Source of the DNA: Tritrichomonas foetus
Taxonomy: Eukaryota; Parabasalia; Tritrichomonadida; Tritrichomonadidae
Direction: 5' to 3'
Length of the DNA: 64,000 nt
Assembly (NCBI GenBank): GCA_001839685.1
Contig: MLAK01001326.1
Span: forward strand, 12,725-76,724
The notes under the pieces are model-generated. The model had not been told where the DNA came from, did not search any database, and saw only the letters and a list, made by a program, of their open reading frames with translations. The position numbers were made by a program, and so were the translations under genes. Of the stretch, positions 8,834 through 18,985 are shown in pieces (positions within the stretch are counted from its first letter, which is position 1; the number at the start of each line of letters is the position of its first letter).

Positions 8834-10093
8834 TTATTTCTGTAAATTGTTTGGCTTACTATGCATGACCCGAAATTTTAATGGACATGGACAAGTTGTT
8901 GGATTAAATTGTCGCACACCACCAACACTGCCGCTGCTATTGACCATTCCTTCTCCGCTATTTATATCATATTGATTAGACTGAGTTTCTCCATTCTTTA
9001 ACAAAGTGTTTGTGTGCAAATTTACCTGTGTGTCAGTTGATGAAACCGAAGTATTAGGAACAAATGAAACCGAACCTGGTTTATCTGTTGTTTGATTATC
9101 TGCTATATCTGTTGACATGGTACTTGTTCCAATGTTCACTAAAGAATTTTTATCAGGAATTCGAATTGTATTCATCATATTCATATTTGAACTTGCATCA
9201 GAATAAGTCGCATTCTTTCCATTTATGTTTCTATTCTGATTTTGATTCATATTCTGATTTTGATTCATATTCTGGTTTGGATTCATATTCTGATTTTGAT
9301 TCATATTCTGATTTTGATTCATATTCTGATTTTGATTCATATTCTGGTTTTGATTCACATTCTGGTTTTGATTCATATTCTGGTTTTGATATAAAATTTT
9401 ATAACTGGCAGGATTATTTTGATTGTTGTTATTCAGATTAACTGTGATATTATGGGCATTGGTATTAATGAAGCGTGGTGAGCTGATATTCATGTGATAA
9501 TCATTAGGAAATGGTGAATTGGAAATTGCACATTCATGGCTGTAAGTTCTCATCGGCGAAAGGTGGATTTTCCCATTTAAAGGAGTCAAGCACATTTCTG
9601 CTTGAATCATAGGTGATAGCAAGATTGATTGAGCACTCTGATCAACTTTGCATCTGATCGTCCATTGCCTCAGTTCGTTATAATTATCTTTTAAAATCGG
9701 AATTTGGGAAAACAAAACTTTCCATGATTCTGAATGCGATGGGTTTGTTAAATACCCAAGACGTTACAAAGACCCATTAATGCTAGATTTGCATTTAGAT
9801 ATTAACAAACGTAACTGTCTTGTATTAATCGCAATCATATAATCTTTCCAACAAACGCCACAAACAAGAGACCTTTTCCAATCGTCTTCTTTACTTCTCT
9901 CTATGTATTGTCGTATCGAATCTAAAACGGCATCGAATGCTTCTGTTCTGTGTCCGCGATTTCTTTTCCCGCTGCTTCGATTGAGTGTTTCGCACAATTT
10001 ATTATATTCGACTTTATCTTCATCTGATAGCAAGTCCCAAAAATTCGGAAGTTTGTCTGAATCATTTGTTTCGTCTGTTTGATTGGGAATCAT
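8834..10093 (-). pseudogene. IBD (initiator-binding domain) transcription factor gene interrupted by one in-frame TAA
   Basis: Read from the ATG at 10093, the frame stays open for 109 codons, meets a single TAA (9764-9766), and continues in the same frame to 8834: 418 sense codons in all. The stop falls inside the IBD domain, the fold by which the trichomonad factor IBP39 binds the Inr element. Upstream of the stop are DDWKRSLVCGVCW and INTRQLRLLISKCKSSINGSL; directly after it the domain resumes with RLGYLTNPS and KDNYNELRQWTIR. Nothing is missing but one codon, so a CAA-to-TAA change is the simplest explanation. After the domain come an Asn/Gln-rich repeat (about nine NQNMNQ-type units) and a C-terminal tail. 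Alternatives are readthrough (the stop is followed by C) or a sequence error. Other genes in the window use TAA as a normal stop. The upstream in-frame TTG at 10120 is not a likely start. Confidence 0.75.
9233..9392 (-). repeat. 18-bp coding tandem repeat (about 9 copies)
   Basis: About nine units of 18 bp (ATTCTGATTTTGATTCAT and variants, as read on the + strand) encode repeated Asn-Gln-Asn-Met units on the minus strand, within the IBD factor gene. Small differences between copies show the array is not brand new. Confidence 0.9.
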
Positions 10094-10639
10094 TGATTTG
10101 ATGCATAAGTGGCCGACCAATTTTCTTCAATGAAACACTTTGAAAAAGTGAAAAAGAAAATGATTCACTTCTCAATTTTCTTTTTTTTTTCTGTTAGGAA
10201 TTTTCTTTAGAAATTTTATATTTCACTTCACTAAAGAAATTTTATCGACACAGAAATAATACTGTCAACAAATATTTGAGTAAACGTTTTTAATTTGTTT
10301 TTATATTCGATTTTATGACATTTGAAATGCTTTGGCGCTCATTTCAAGATTTGATTTATTTCCTAAATTTGATATTTTGAGGGTTAATTTTTGGATTTTG
10401 GATTGTATAACTGACTCAACCCATGATAACAATAATGATTTTTCATAAAAACATTAACTAAGTCAAGTTTCATGATCTCATTGAAAGTTATGAAAAAGTT
10501 TATTCGTCATTTTTTTGGAAGCATTTTCATAGAGTCAAAAAATGTGACCAGACAATTTTTTTCTATAAAATTGAATATGACATGTTAACTTTTTTTATAC
10601 TTTTAAATTTGTAAAAAACTTGCCAAACTTTTTTGGAAA
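10094..10639. other. Divergent intergenic region between the IBD factor gene and the 10640 gene
   Basis: This is the shared upstream region of two divergent genes. A TGAAAAAGT box lies at 10141-10149, 48 bases from the ATG of the minus-strand gene. GGCCGACC occurs at 10111-10118. T-rich ACTTTTTT stretches lie just before the 10640 ATG. No gene was found. Confidence 0.5.
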
Positions 10640-12016
10640 ATGGGAAGCATCAACTATCTCATTGTACAAGATCTTGTTTTCCAAAAGTATGAACTCATCT
10701 TTCAAAAAAATTTTATTACAGGCGCCGAAGTATTAAACGAAATTTCAAAAGTTTTGCCAATCGATCCAAACCAAAAAATCGAGTTCGCTCTTGAAAGGGA
10801 AGACTACAACAAAATGTGCCTTTTTATGCATAGTACATTAAACCCCACACTAAGTTTTATTCCAGGAAACTTCATTATAACTCCTAATATAATGTATGAC
10901 CCAAATTCTCAATTTTACATTTATAATCCATTATCTGATGTTCGCTTAACCATAGAAATGATGAATTTTGGAAAAATTGATCTCATTTTTCCAAAAAAAT
11001 TATGTGTTGATAGCTTGAAAGCTTACTTAAGGAAAAAAGTTCTTATTGTAATGTACCCTCAGTTAGCTGTCTATGAATTTAATATAATTTGCGATAAATC
11101 CATCGTAAATTCTAATGTTGAAATATCTGAATTGTCTGGAAAGATTCTCCAACTCAACTTTACTGATACTCCTTTTATGGGATCTGGAGCCAAATTATAT
11201 TATAAATATTTGGATAAAATTGATTATATAGAATATCAAGAAATTCAAGGTATAAATTATTCAATTGCTGAACATTTTATTATTGAGAAAATCCGCATTT
11301 TAACAAACAATAATATACCAAATGGAAAATTAACTATTTTATTCAATTCTGTTGTCCAGTCAGAAAAATTCCCATTTTTAAGTGATCTTTTCTGCGATAA
11401 TAATTTTTACTGCTTTACGATTGTCTTCGACAGTAACAACGACGTATTATCTAAATCAAGAAAATGCTCTGTCGAGTATTGTATGTTAGGCTCAGCTAAT
11501 AATCAACAACACCCTCCTCAATACTTCATTAGAAGCACACAAATTCTTTCAATAGTGCCATTCCAGCAATATCAACCACAATTTATGCATCAACTATATA
11601 TGCAACCACAATTCCCACCTCAGCAAATGCAACCACAATTCCCACCCCAGCAAATCCATCCACCAATGCCTCAACATCAAGGTTATCCACCGCCGCCAGA
11701 ACAAACATACAATAACACATATTCACAGCCCAAACAATCGATCCAACAACCAATACAACAACAACAAGATACTACAATTGAAGCTGTTGATGGCGATGAG
11801 GAAGAAGATGAAGAGCCTGTGATTGAGGATGAACATCTACTTGACATGTTTTGTTACTATTTTGAAAAATATCTGGAAAAAAATAAAATTCAAAAGACCC
11901 CTCCACCCTCATACTTCGCCTCCCTCACTCCAGAAGATGAACATCTCCTAAAAATTTTTCAACCATACTACAAAGAATTCCGAGACCAAATCAATAAATT
12001 TGCTCAACATAAATAA
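10640..12016 (+). CDS. Hypothetical protein with P/Q-rich linker and acidic C-terminal module
   Basis: A 458-residue protein of no family I recognise. Residues 1-300 form a mixed alpha/beta region without an obvious motif. It may contain ubiquitin-like segments: MGSINYLIVQDLVFQKYELIFQK begins like a beta-grasp, and a second strand-rich unit follows near 110-200. Residues 310-380 are Gln/Pro-rich with the repeat MQPQFPPQQ. An acidic stretch (DGDEEEDEEPVIEDEH, about 388-403) leads to a C-terminal helical unit in which EDEHLLDMFCYYF and EDEHLLKIFQPYY are two related short copies. There is no signal peptide or membrane span. The ATG follows an ACTTTTTT stretch closely. The function is unknown. 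Confidence 0.65.
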   Translation: MGSINYLIVQDLVFQKYELIFQKNFITGAEVLNEISKVLPIDPNQKIEFALEREDYNKMCLFMHSTLNPTLSFIPGNFIITPNIMYDPNSQFYIYNPLSDVRLTIEMMNFGKIDLIFPKKLCVDSLKAYLRKKVLIVMYPQLAVYEFNIICDKSIVNSNVEISELSGKILQLNFTDTPFMGSGAKLYYKYLDKIDYIEYQEIQGINYSIAEHFIIEKIRILTNNNIPNGKLTILFNSVVQSEKFPFLSDLFCDNNFYCFTIVFDSNNDVLSKSRKCSVEYCMLGSANNQQHPPQYFIRSTQILSIVPFQQYQPQFMHQLYMQPQFPPQQMQPQFPPQQIHPPMPQHQGYPPPPEQTYNNTYSQPKQSIQQPIQQQQDTTIEAVDGDEEEDEEPVIEDEHLLDMFCYYFEKYLEKNKIQKTPPPSYFASLTPEDEHLLKIFQPYYKEFRDQINKFAQHK

Positions 12017-12092
12017 TCAACTTTTTTTGAATAAACTGTTTCATGATTTTTTGCTTCCACTTTTTCTTAATCTGTTTATGAACTATAGTGAT

Positions 12093-12155
12093 GCTGATCA
12101 GCCCTGGAGAAAAAAGATTAGCTGTCGATGATTCGATCAGTTTTCTGGATCGAAT
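12093..12155. repeat. Cluster of short palindromes downstream of the 10640 gene
   Basis: GCTGATCAGC (12093-12102) is a perfect palindrome. ATTCGATC (12131-12138) and GATCGAAT (12148-12155) form an 8-bp hairpin with a 9-nt loop. The GATC core is shared by both. No RNA family was recognised; these could shape the 3' end of the upstream transcript or be chance. Confidence 0.45.
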
Positions 12156-12265
12156 GAATTGGAAATCTACATTCCGAATATTTGTTGTAGACTCTCAACA
12201 CGATATTTTTAATTCAGAAAATTAAAAAAGATTTTTGAGATCTTATATGGCCGACCAAATCATTG

Positions 12266-13627
12266 ATGAGTGGGGATTTTTCTTACAAAACCAATTTAAA
12301 TCCTGACCATAACTCATTTAAATTTAGCCGATATAGATATATCAATAGTGAAAATGACGAAGAAAATGAAGGTGACAATAATGGATTTGATATTAATAAT
12401 TTTCAGATTTCACAAATTTTCGAAAATTTAAACAATATTCACCTTAATGAAGACAAAAAGTTAACTTTGGCGTCTCTCGAATTTTTAGAATTTTTCACTC
12501 ATAATGAAGATCTCAAGATTTATCTAACAGACCATTCTTTATTCGAACAAATTTTCAAGATTGTAACCAATTTTATCATTTCTAATAAAGTTGAGCCAAT
12601 TTATCATCAATATGGATTAAAAATCATAAATAACATGATGGAATCTTCAGAAAATATAGCAGTTGAAGTAATAGAACAGTACTTTCAAATATGTACAGAA
12701 TTTCTCAAAAATTACCTTCCAAACCTAAATGAAAATCAATCTATACTTTTGGAATGTTTGTCACTCTTACTTACTTTGGCTAAAATTTACAGAGGCAATC
12801 CAAAGGATTTTTATAATCAAATAAAATCATTTTTAATTTTAATATTTAATGCCAATCCCAAAATTCCAATTTTGATTAATTCTTCATTTAACATTCTCTC
12901 TCAACTTTATAAGAATGATTTTAATATTTATGAATTATTTCTTGCAGATGGACTTTTAGCTCTATGCTTTGATTATATGACTTCACATTTTTGTTTTGAA
13001 TCTGCAAGTCATTTTCTCGGTCTTATTTCTGTTTCTTCTCAAAAAGCATTCAACTTATTTCCAAGTAATTATAAAGACCTATTTTTTGCATTTCTAAATG
13101 ACCAAAATGATTCGATTATCATTTCAACAATCAAACTCATTTCAAAATTATCACTAAACCAATATTTCCCTGATTCAATTTTAACTGATCGAAGAATTTT
13201 GCCAATGTTACTCAGCTATAATGAAAGATCACTTGAAGTGAAAAAGCAAGCAATTGAACTATTTACAACTTATATGGGAGATGCAACAATATATCCCAGA
13301 ATTTCTTACATTTTTGATGAATATGAAGATCTCGACTTTTTCTGTGATTATCTAGAACTACAAAATCTTCCAGTGAGTCAATGTATTGTAGATTGCTTGA
13401 TGAGGATTTCTGATATAAAAGACCATAATGCTCCTTTGCCTGAAATTTTCATGAAATTATTGAATAGTCATTCATTGATGGAAAAGTTGAGGGAGTTGTC
13501 TGAAGATGAAAGCTATCCTACTTTAAATGAAGCAGTTTGGTATGTTTTATCAAACTGTGAGGCCGAAATAGAAAGATATGGCCTTGCTCAAAACCAAAAC
13601 CAAAACCAAAACGATGAAGATGACTAA
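12266..13627 (+). CDS. ARM/HEAT-like helical repeat protein
   Basis: A 453-residue protein that is almost entirely alpha-helical after an acidic, Asn-rich first 45 residues. Repeating pairs of amphipathic helices (for example LTLASLEFLEFFTHNEDLKIYL, LECLSLLLTLAKI, VKKQAIELFTTYMGD) give the pattern of armadillo/HEAT repeats, so it is probably a scaffold that binds other proteins. It ends with an (Asn-Gln)n run and an acidic tail. I place the start at the ATG at 12266, not the in-frame TTG one codon earlier. TCATTG lies immediately before it, similar to the trichomonad Inr (TCA plus pyrimidine plus T/A), and GGCCGACC at 12249-12256 precedes that. Partners are unknown. Confidence 0.65.
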   Translation: MSGDFSYKTNLNPDHNSFKFSRYRYINSENDEENEGDNNGFDINNFQISQIFENLNNIHLNEDKKLTLASLEFLEFFTHNEDLKIYLTDHSLFEQIFKIVTNFIISNKVEPIYHQYGLKIINNMMESSENIAVEVIEQYFQICTEFLKNYLPNLNENQSILLECLSLLLTLAKIYRGNPKDFYNQIKSFLILIFNANPKIPILINSSFNILSQLYKNDFNIYELFLADGLLALCFDYMTSHFCFESASHFLGLISVSSQKAFNLFPSNYKDLFFAFLNDQNDSIIISTIKLISKLSLNQYFPDSILTDRRILPMLLSYNERSLEVKKQAIELFTTYMGDATIYPRISYIFDEYEDLDFFCDYLELQNLPVSQCIVDCLMRISDIKDHNAPLPEIFMKLLNSHSLMEKLRELSEDESYPTLNEAVWYVLSNCEAEIERYGLAQNQNQNQNDEDD

Positions 13628-14192
13628 GGAAAAAATATGAAATTTATATTAATTTTTTCTTTGTACAAGTTGTAAATATCCTGTTGAATATTTTGATTTT
13701 GCAATTAGATATCATTTATTCATTCAATATAAAATTTCCCATTGTTTTTATTTCAGCATGCTATGTACTGTTTAGTTACGCAAACATCACAAATTGTGTG
13801 AATGACTGAACCAGAAATTCTATTTTAATTGCTTTTTGATGAATTTTAAGAATATTCACAATAAATTTATAAATGACTAAAAATTCAGACAAATTGTTGA
13901 ATAAACACTTTTAGAGATTATATGATGATTTTTTTTCTTTGAAAATTCATACTCTACTATAATTAGAATGTAAAAGAAAAATAATTGGGAGCATTTAATG
14001 AGATTTTGCATTTTGTTGAATTAAATAATGATTAATCTTGTGCGTTTTGATATAAAATGAATTATTAGTTATACACTGCAGCAGGGAATTAAATGACTCC
14101 CTATGAATCAAATGAAAAATCAATCATATGAATGATTCATTATTTTGAATGATTTCACCTTGTCAATTGACCTTCACATTTTTGTCTCCAAA
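13628..14192. other. Intergenic region before the RabGGTase beta gene
   Basis: 565 AT-rich bases. Near 14129-14141 there is ATGAATGATTCAT, a short palindrome, about 50 bases before the chosen start of the prenyltransferase gene. No gene or RNA was recognised. Confidence 0.5.
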
Positions 14193-15140
14193 ATGCAACT
14201 TAATCGTAAAAAAAATGCGAATTTCATTTTTGCGCTCATGAAAGATCAACAATCCCCAGAATACTTGATGACTTATTCGATTCGAACTAACAATTTTTAT
14301 TGGGCGCTTGGCGCACTTTATCTTTTCGGCGAATTTGATAAAATTAACAAAAAAGACATTCTAGATTATATTTTGCGCACACAGACAGAATGCGGTGGCT
14401 TTGGTGGAAATGAAAAATTGCCAGCGCACATTCACACAACACTCTCTGCAATTCAATGCTTGATATTTTTGGATTCACTTGACCAAATAAATATTGAAAA
14501 AGTTTGTCAATGGACTGCATCACTTCAAAATCCAGATGGATCGTTTCGATGTGATGAATGGGGAGAAATCGACACTAAATATGCTTACTGTGGACTTGCT
14601 ATACTTTCACTTTTGAATCGTCTTGAATTGGTTGATGTTGAAAAAACCGTTGATTGGATAATTAGTTGTCAAAATTTCGATGGCGGTTTTGGTTGCATTC
14701 CAGGTTGTGAATCTCATGCAGGCCAAATTTTGACCTCTCTTGGTGCACTTTCAATCGCCAATGCTCTTGATAGAATTGATAAAGATCAAGTCGGATTTTG
14801 GCTGAGTGAAAGACAAGATGATGATGCCGGCGGCTTTAACGGTCGACCAGAAAAACTATCAGATGTATGCTATACATGGTGGGTTGGTGCATCACTAGCT
14901 ATAATTGATCGAAAGGAATGGATAGACTCAGAAAAGCTCGAAAATTTTGTTTTATCAGCACAAGATGAGGAAGTTGGAGGAATTGCAGATAGGCCTGATC
15001 ACAGAGCAGACCCATTTCACACGTTTTTTAGTTGTGCAGGACTTTCCCTGTTCCACAGACTTGGCCTCCCCGAAATGGATCCTGTTTATGCTCTTCCTAA
15101 AGAAATTCTAGAAAGGCATTTTGCCAAAATGAAGAAATGA
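14193..15140 (+). CDS. Rab geranylgeranyltransferase (type II) beta subunit
   Basis: A 315-residue protein and clear member of the prenyltransferase beta family, of the Rab GGTase (BET2/RabGGTB) type. With its alpha subunit and the Rab escort protein it attaches geranylgeranyl groups to C-terminal cysteines of Rab GTPases in the cytosol. Six alpha-alpha repeats are visible, with the family signatures ECGGFGGN, NPDGSFRCDEWGEIDTKYAYC, NFDGGFGCIPGCESHAGQ, GGFNGRPEKLSDVCYTWW and GGIADRPDHRADPFHTFF. The zinc ligands are Asp224, Cys226 and His276, with the same 2- and 50-residue spacing as in mammalian RabGGTB. The length is normal for the family. I chose ATG 14193 over the in-frame TTG at 14145 because it places the N-terminus where the family begins. 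Confidence 0.95.
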   Translation: MQLNRKKNANFIFALMKDQQSPEYLMTYSIRTNNFYWALGALYLFGEFDKINKKDILDYILRTQTECGGFGGNEKLPAHIHTTLSAIQCLIFLDSLDQINIEKVCQWTASLQNPDGSFRCDEWGEIDTKYAYCGLAILSLLNRLELVDVEKTVDWIISCQNFDGGFGCIPGCESHAGQILTSLGALSIANALDRIDKDQVGFWLSERQDDDAGGFNGRPEKLSDVCYTWWVGASLAIIDRKEWIDSEKLENFVLSAQDEEVGGIADRPDHRADPFHTFFSCAGLSLFHRLGLPEMDPVYALPKEILERHFAKMKK

Positions 15141-15328
15141 TTTGCAAATATGTTATTTTCTTTTTATAAAATTGTTTGTAAACTCAGAAATCATCTTTTA
15201 TTTATTCATTAGATTTTCGTGCTGCTGCTTGTTTTTTATGTTTCTGCTTGTATCTCTTGCTTCTGTTAGAAAACATTCTTTTACTCAAATTAATATCACA
15301 AATGTTATTCAAGAAATAATTTTTTTTA

Positions 15329-15329
<1 letters not shown>

Positions 15330-15378
<49 letters not shown>
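15330..15378. repeat. Homopolymer run of 49 A at a convergent junction
   Basis: An uninterrupted run of 49 A lies between the stop of the RabGGTase beta gene (+) and the end of the ARM protein gene (-). It is the longest homopolymer in the window; its true length is uncertain because such runs are error-prone in sequencing. It reads as T on the minus strand, downstream of neither gene's coding end by more than 200 bases. Confidence 0.9.
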
Positions 15379-15380
<2 letters not shown>

Positions 15381-15421
15381 ATTTGGAAGTGATCAATTAA
15401 AACAAATTTAATTAAACAAAA

Positions 15422-16879
15422 TTACTTCGATTGATTGATTTCGGTCAGTAGCGAATACTCCGATAAAATTTTAGCAAATTGTTCACCTTTGAACTCCTTC
15501 ACCACATTATAAGCAGCCAGACAAATGCTTGTATCATAATCTTGGCTTTTAAGAATTTCAATAAATATATCTGCTTGGTTTTCAAGTAGATCCACATTTT
15601 TCTCTGTTTCAGCACACCTTTGTGCTACAGCAAGTAAGAAGTTTAACAATTCTGGTTCTTCTTTGGTTAAATTCAACAATTTTATGACCAAAAGTGTACA
15701 TTCTGCTGTGTTTTCCATATCAACAGAAAGAACAGATAACGAACGAGTTACAACTCTTTTAGATTGAGCATCTTTTAAGTCAGAAACAGCTAAACATTTA
15801 ATTATGGTCAATTTTTCATCGCTTGAAATTTCTTGAACCAAACAAACAACTCGCATTGTTTCAACCAAAAGTGAGGTATCTTTAATAGCAACACTTAAAA
15901 ATTTACTTTCAGCTAATTGTTTCTTGAAATCTTCATTTTTACACATTAGCTTAATAGCACCAATAATCTGAGATCGAAGCGGATTGTCAGTTTTTTCATT
16001 TGCGAATATTTCTTTGGATAATTCGAAAAATTCAGATTTCACAATAGATGCACGAATAAGTTCACAGGCTGCAATGTTTCTAAGGGCTCCTGCAGCAAAA
16101 ACTCGTGCTTCTGGTTGGGCAATTTTAATTAAACTAATTAAAACTGGAATTAGTTGCTCTTCTTCGAAAAATTGATCATTGGCTTGATCACAGCTTAGTT
16201 TATAGAAAATTCGGGAAATAGGAAGAAGAAGAGGAGATGAGGCATCTGTGGCAAACGATAATAAAATCCGACAAATAATTGTTCGGGTAAGGAAATCATC
16301 AATATCAATTAGATTGAAAAGACGATGTTGAAGCTCAACAACAATCGGATGTGATAAATTTTCAGAAATAAATTCTGGTCTCATTTCTGTCACAACACAA
16401 AGAACACGATCCAAGACAGGAGATAATCTGTAAACTTCATCAAGAGGAACTGGCTCTTTTCCAGTTGGTATTCTTTCAAATAAATCTTGAATTTGTTTGA
16501 GATTTGGATCAATTGATTCTGAAGATGAGGAATCTGTAGTTAATTCTTGTGGTGGCAAATTTTCAGGAGTTAGTTGTTTTGCAATTTTTACAGATTTTTC
16601 TTTCGTTTTTTCGAGTGATTTATCAGATTGCTTATCAATTTTTGTATCGATTTTTTCGGGCAATTGAGGAACAACTCTTGGCGCATTTTTTGGTTTAGAT
16701 GGAGGGAAAATCTTTGGCTTTAGTTCTTGAACAAACAATGAGCGATTAACTTCGAAATCTGTTGAAAATCTTGGATTTCCAGCAACAACCGCTTTTGAAA
16801 TTGAATCTCGTGGTACTTCGACGTTCGCTGGTGAAACTGGTCGCAAGGCAGGAAGCGCTGATCGCAAAGATTTATGCAT
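15422..16879 (-). CDS. ARM-repeat protein
   Basis: A 485-residue protein. The first 140 residues are basic, Pro/Ser/Lys-rich and probably disordered. From about 140 to the end, armadillo-like helical repeats can be followed (LLSFATDASSPLLLPISRIFYKL, LIPVLISLIKIAQPEARVFAAGALRNIAA, and so on); the GALRNIA segment is a classical ARM signature. It is likely a scaffold or adaptor; the partner is unknown. It shares a 126-bp divergent upstream region with the BTB protein gene at 17006; that region holds one ACTTTTTCA box (16930-16938). The ATG at 16879 is the first in frame. Confidence 0.7.
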   Translation of the reverse strand: MHKSLRSALPALRPVSPANVEVPRDSISKAVVAGNPRFSTDFEVNRSLFVQELKPKIFPPSKPKNAPRVVPQLPEKIDTKIDKQSDKSLEKTKEKSVKIAKQLTPENLPPQELTTDSSSSESIDPNLKQIQDLFERIPTGKEPVPLDEVYRLSPVLDRVLCVVTEMRPEFISENLSHPIVVELQHRLFNLIDIDDFLTRTIICRILLSFATDASSPLLLPISRIFYKLSCDQANDQFFEEEQLIPVLISLIKIAQPEARVFAAGALRNIAACELIRASIVKSEFFELSKEIFANEKTDNPLRSQIIGAIKLMCKNEDFKKQLAESKFLSVAIKDTSLLVETMRVVCLVQEISSDEKLTIIKCLAVSDLKDAQSKRVVTRSLSVLSVDMENTAECTLLVIKLLNLTKEEPELLNFLLAVAQRCAETEKNVDLLENQADIFIEILKSQDYDTSICLAAYNVVKEFKGEQFAKILSEYSLLTEINQSK

Positions 16880-17005
16880 TTTTTATGTAAATTCTACCGA
16901 GTTTTTTGTTTTCTCACAATTTTTATATCACTTTTTCAAAAATATCTCCTATTTTTTAAACGTACTTTCTTCTTCATCAATTTCAACGACCGTTTAGGTA
17001 GAGGA

Positions 17006-18460
17006 ATGGATGAACTCTATCAAATACGATTGATCAAAAAATTTGATGAATTTCGACAACGCAACTTGTTCATCGATTGCAAACTCCAGACGCCGGAAGG
17101 GGATATTAACGCACACAGAATCGTTTTAGCTAAGAATTCAGAACTATTCAAGAATTATTTTTGTTCCTCGAATGAAAAGTGCCGAATAATGAATGTTCCT
17201 GTTCCATTCAATATAGGGAATTTATTTTCGAAAATGATTGATTTTTTTTACACAGAAAATTTTACATACGATAATACAAACGATGATCCAATTCCATTTT
17301 ATATGATGGCCCAAGTTTATGGATCACAAATTCTCACAGATATACTGCAGGACATCATAAAGCGCGATTTGAATACATCGAATGTATTAGATTACGTTTC
17401 TTACTATCGTACTGTTTCAATTGATCCAGAATTTGTTTCAAAATATCCTGGGATTTCTGAATCTTTTGAAAACATGCTTTCTCAATCTTTGCAATTTGCA
17501 CCATTCATTGCAAAGCATTTTGACGATTTCCCTTCAAAACTACTTTTTGAATCGTTGACACCACGACTTCTTGCAGGTACTTTAAAAAACACTAATTTTA
17601 ACGATGACAAGAAAGTATCAATAATTGATGAATTCGTCAATGAAACCCAAGAACCAAGTAAAGAAGACTGTCAGAGACTACATGACGTTATAAATTGGGA
17701 TGCTGAAGACTCATACAATTTATTTGTAAATCATGAAGCAAATTGGGTTCCATCTGAAACAGCAAGAAATTCAATTTCGACTATTTTAGATCATCGTAGA
17801 AGAACAATAGACTCAATGAAAAGCAAATTATTCGGCGATTTATCTCAGGAATTAGATGACACGTTAGGTGAAGATATTGATGCATTTTGTAATAGTTGGC
17901 ATTTGATTTCATGGATCAGAAATATCAAAAATTCAGAAGGAAATGATAAATTACATGATTGCGAATTAATTGACTTTATGAGCACATTTGGAGGAACTCA
18001 AGTTGAAGCAAATCCTTCCCTTTACAGATTCATCACTCCTCGATCATCAAATGCTATGCAGATTCCACAGTATCGTGAACTACTCTATGATAGAGAATGT
18101 TATGCTGAAGAAGATACTGCTCATTATTTTTGCTCATTTCCTGGAAATGATGGAAGACAATTCATTGGCTATGAATTCAATTCAGCTTGCTGTATTCCCA
18201 CGGCAGTTGTTTATAAGCCAGTTAAAGGAAAAAAGTTTCCAAAGGTTGTTGTTGCAAAAGCATATGATGAAAATAATCATGAAGTTTATGTTTCTGAAGA
18301 GACTCATATTTTCAATGACACTGATGAAGTAACCATTTCAATGAATTTAAATATACCAGTAAAAACTGTAATCATGGAAATGGTTGGACCAAATAATGGT
18401 GGAATGAACATACTCAGAGCTTTATACCTGAATGTGATTGGAATTTTCGCACAACGGTGA
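17006..18460 (+). CDS. BTB/POZ domain protein
   Basis: A 484-residue protein. Residues 10-110 form a BTB domain: FIDCKLQTPEGDINAHRIVLAKNSELFKNYF carries the typical D..L...G..I.AHR.VLA..S..F...F pattern. A helical BACK-like region follows, and the C-terminal 150 residues form a beta-sandwich reminiscent of discoidin domains (HYFCSFPGNDGRQFIGYEF, TVIMEMVGPNNGGMNILRALYL). BTB proteins often oligomerise and recruit targets to cullin-3; this is inferred here. The frame is open from an ATG at 16874, but that start lies inside the opposite gene and adds a hydrophobic, unlikely leader. I chose ATG 17006, just after GACCGTTT (16989-16996), where the BTB fold begins naturally. Confidence 0.75.
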   Translation: MDELYQIRLIKKFDEFRQRNLFIDCKLQTPEGDINAHRIVLAKNSELFKNYFCSSNEKCRIMNVPVPFNIGNLFSKMIDFFYTENFTYDNTNDDPIPFYMMAQVYGSQILTDILQDIIKRDLNTSNVLDYVSYYRTVSIDPEFVSKYPGISESFENMLSQSLQFAPFIAKHFDDFPSKLLFESLTPRLLAGTLKNTNFNDDKKVSIIDEFVNETQEPSKEDCQRLHDVINWDAEDSYNLFVNHEANWVPSETARNSISTILDHRRRTIDSMKSKLFGDLSQELDDTLGEDIDAFCNSWHLISWIRNIKNSEGNDKLHDCELIDFMSTFGGTQVEANPSLYRFITPRSSNAMQIPQYRELLYDRECYAEEDTAHYFCSFPGNDGRQFIGYEFNSACCIPTAVVYKPVKGKKFPKVVVAKAYDENNHEVYVSEETHIFNDTDEVTISMNLNIPVKTVIMEMVGPNNGGMNILRALYLNVIGIFAQR

Positions 18461-18985
18461 TTCCGAATTTTTTCGTAATATTTTTAAAAAATTTAAAACT
18501 ATGGAGGAAAAAAAAATGTTCCAGTAATGCAAATGATTTCTAAGATTGGATTTGTATAAAATGTTAGAAATATTCACAATTTGTTCTTTTCTGTTTTTAT
18601 TTGATCATAATATTTTATTTGATCATATTTTTTTAACAAAAAAATGTGTGGTTCTATACTGTTGAATACAAATAACGAATGCATCAACCCTGCTGAACCA
18701 TTTTTGGTTGGCAGTTTAATTTTGAACACTGGTTCATCAATTATGGATAACTGCATGAATAAAAGTGACTGGAGTTATTTTGTGTTGAAATCGACCTGTC
18801 AGTAGAATTTTTTCTTAATTTTATTTGAATGGTTTATAGTACGAAAAAGAAGAACGATAAATAATAGTGAAAAAAGATGTGAATTAACTCTTAACCTTTG
18901 AAAAAGTTACTGATCTAAACAAACTAACTAAAATTTGACATAGTGTCATCATTTCTAGGGAAATTCTCAAAATAATTTTTGGTGA
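18461..18985. other. Intergenic region with overlapping hairpins
   Basis: 525 bases. Around 18690-18714 a hairpin with stems CTGC/GCAG and AACCA/TGGTT is visible. An alternative 7-bp pair, TGAACCA (18694-18700) with TGGTTCA (about 18730-18736), would compete with it. The patch is less AT-rich than its flanks. A 60-codon open reading on the minus strand (18574-18756) has no recognisable features, so I do not call it. TGAAAAAGT at 18899-18907 is 79 bases before the CSN7 start. Confidence 0.45.

Noticed and set aside
9233..9392. CRISPR-like array
   Set aside because: Contiguous 18-bp units without spacers, in frame and encoding Asn/Gln repeats.
14145..14192. TTG-initiated extension of the RabGGTase beta gene
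   Set aside because: No ATG; the family N-terminus begins at the downstream ATG 14193.
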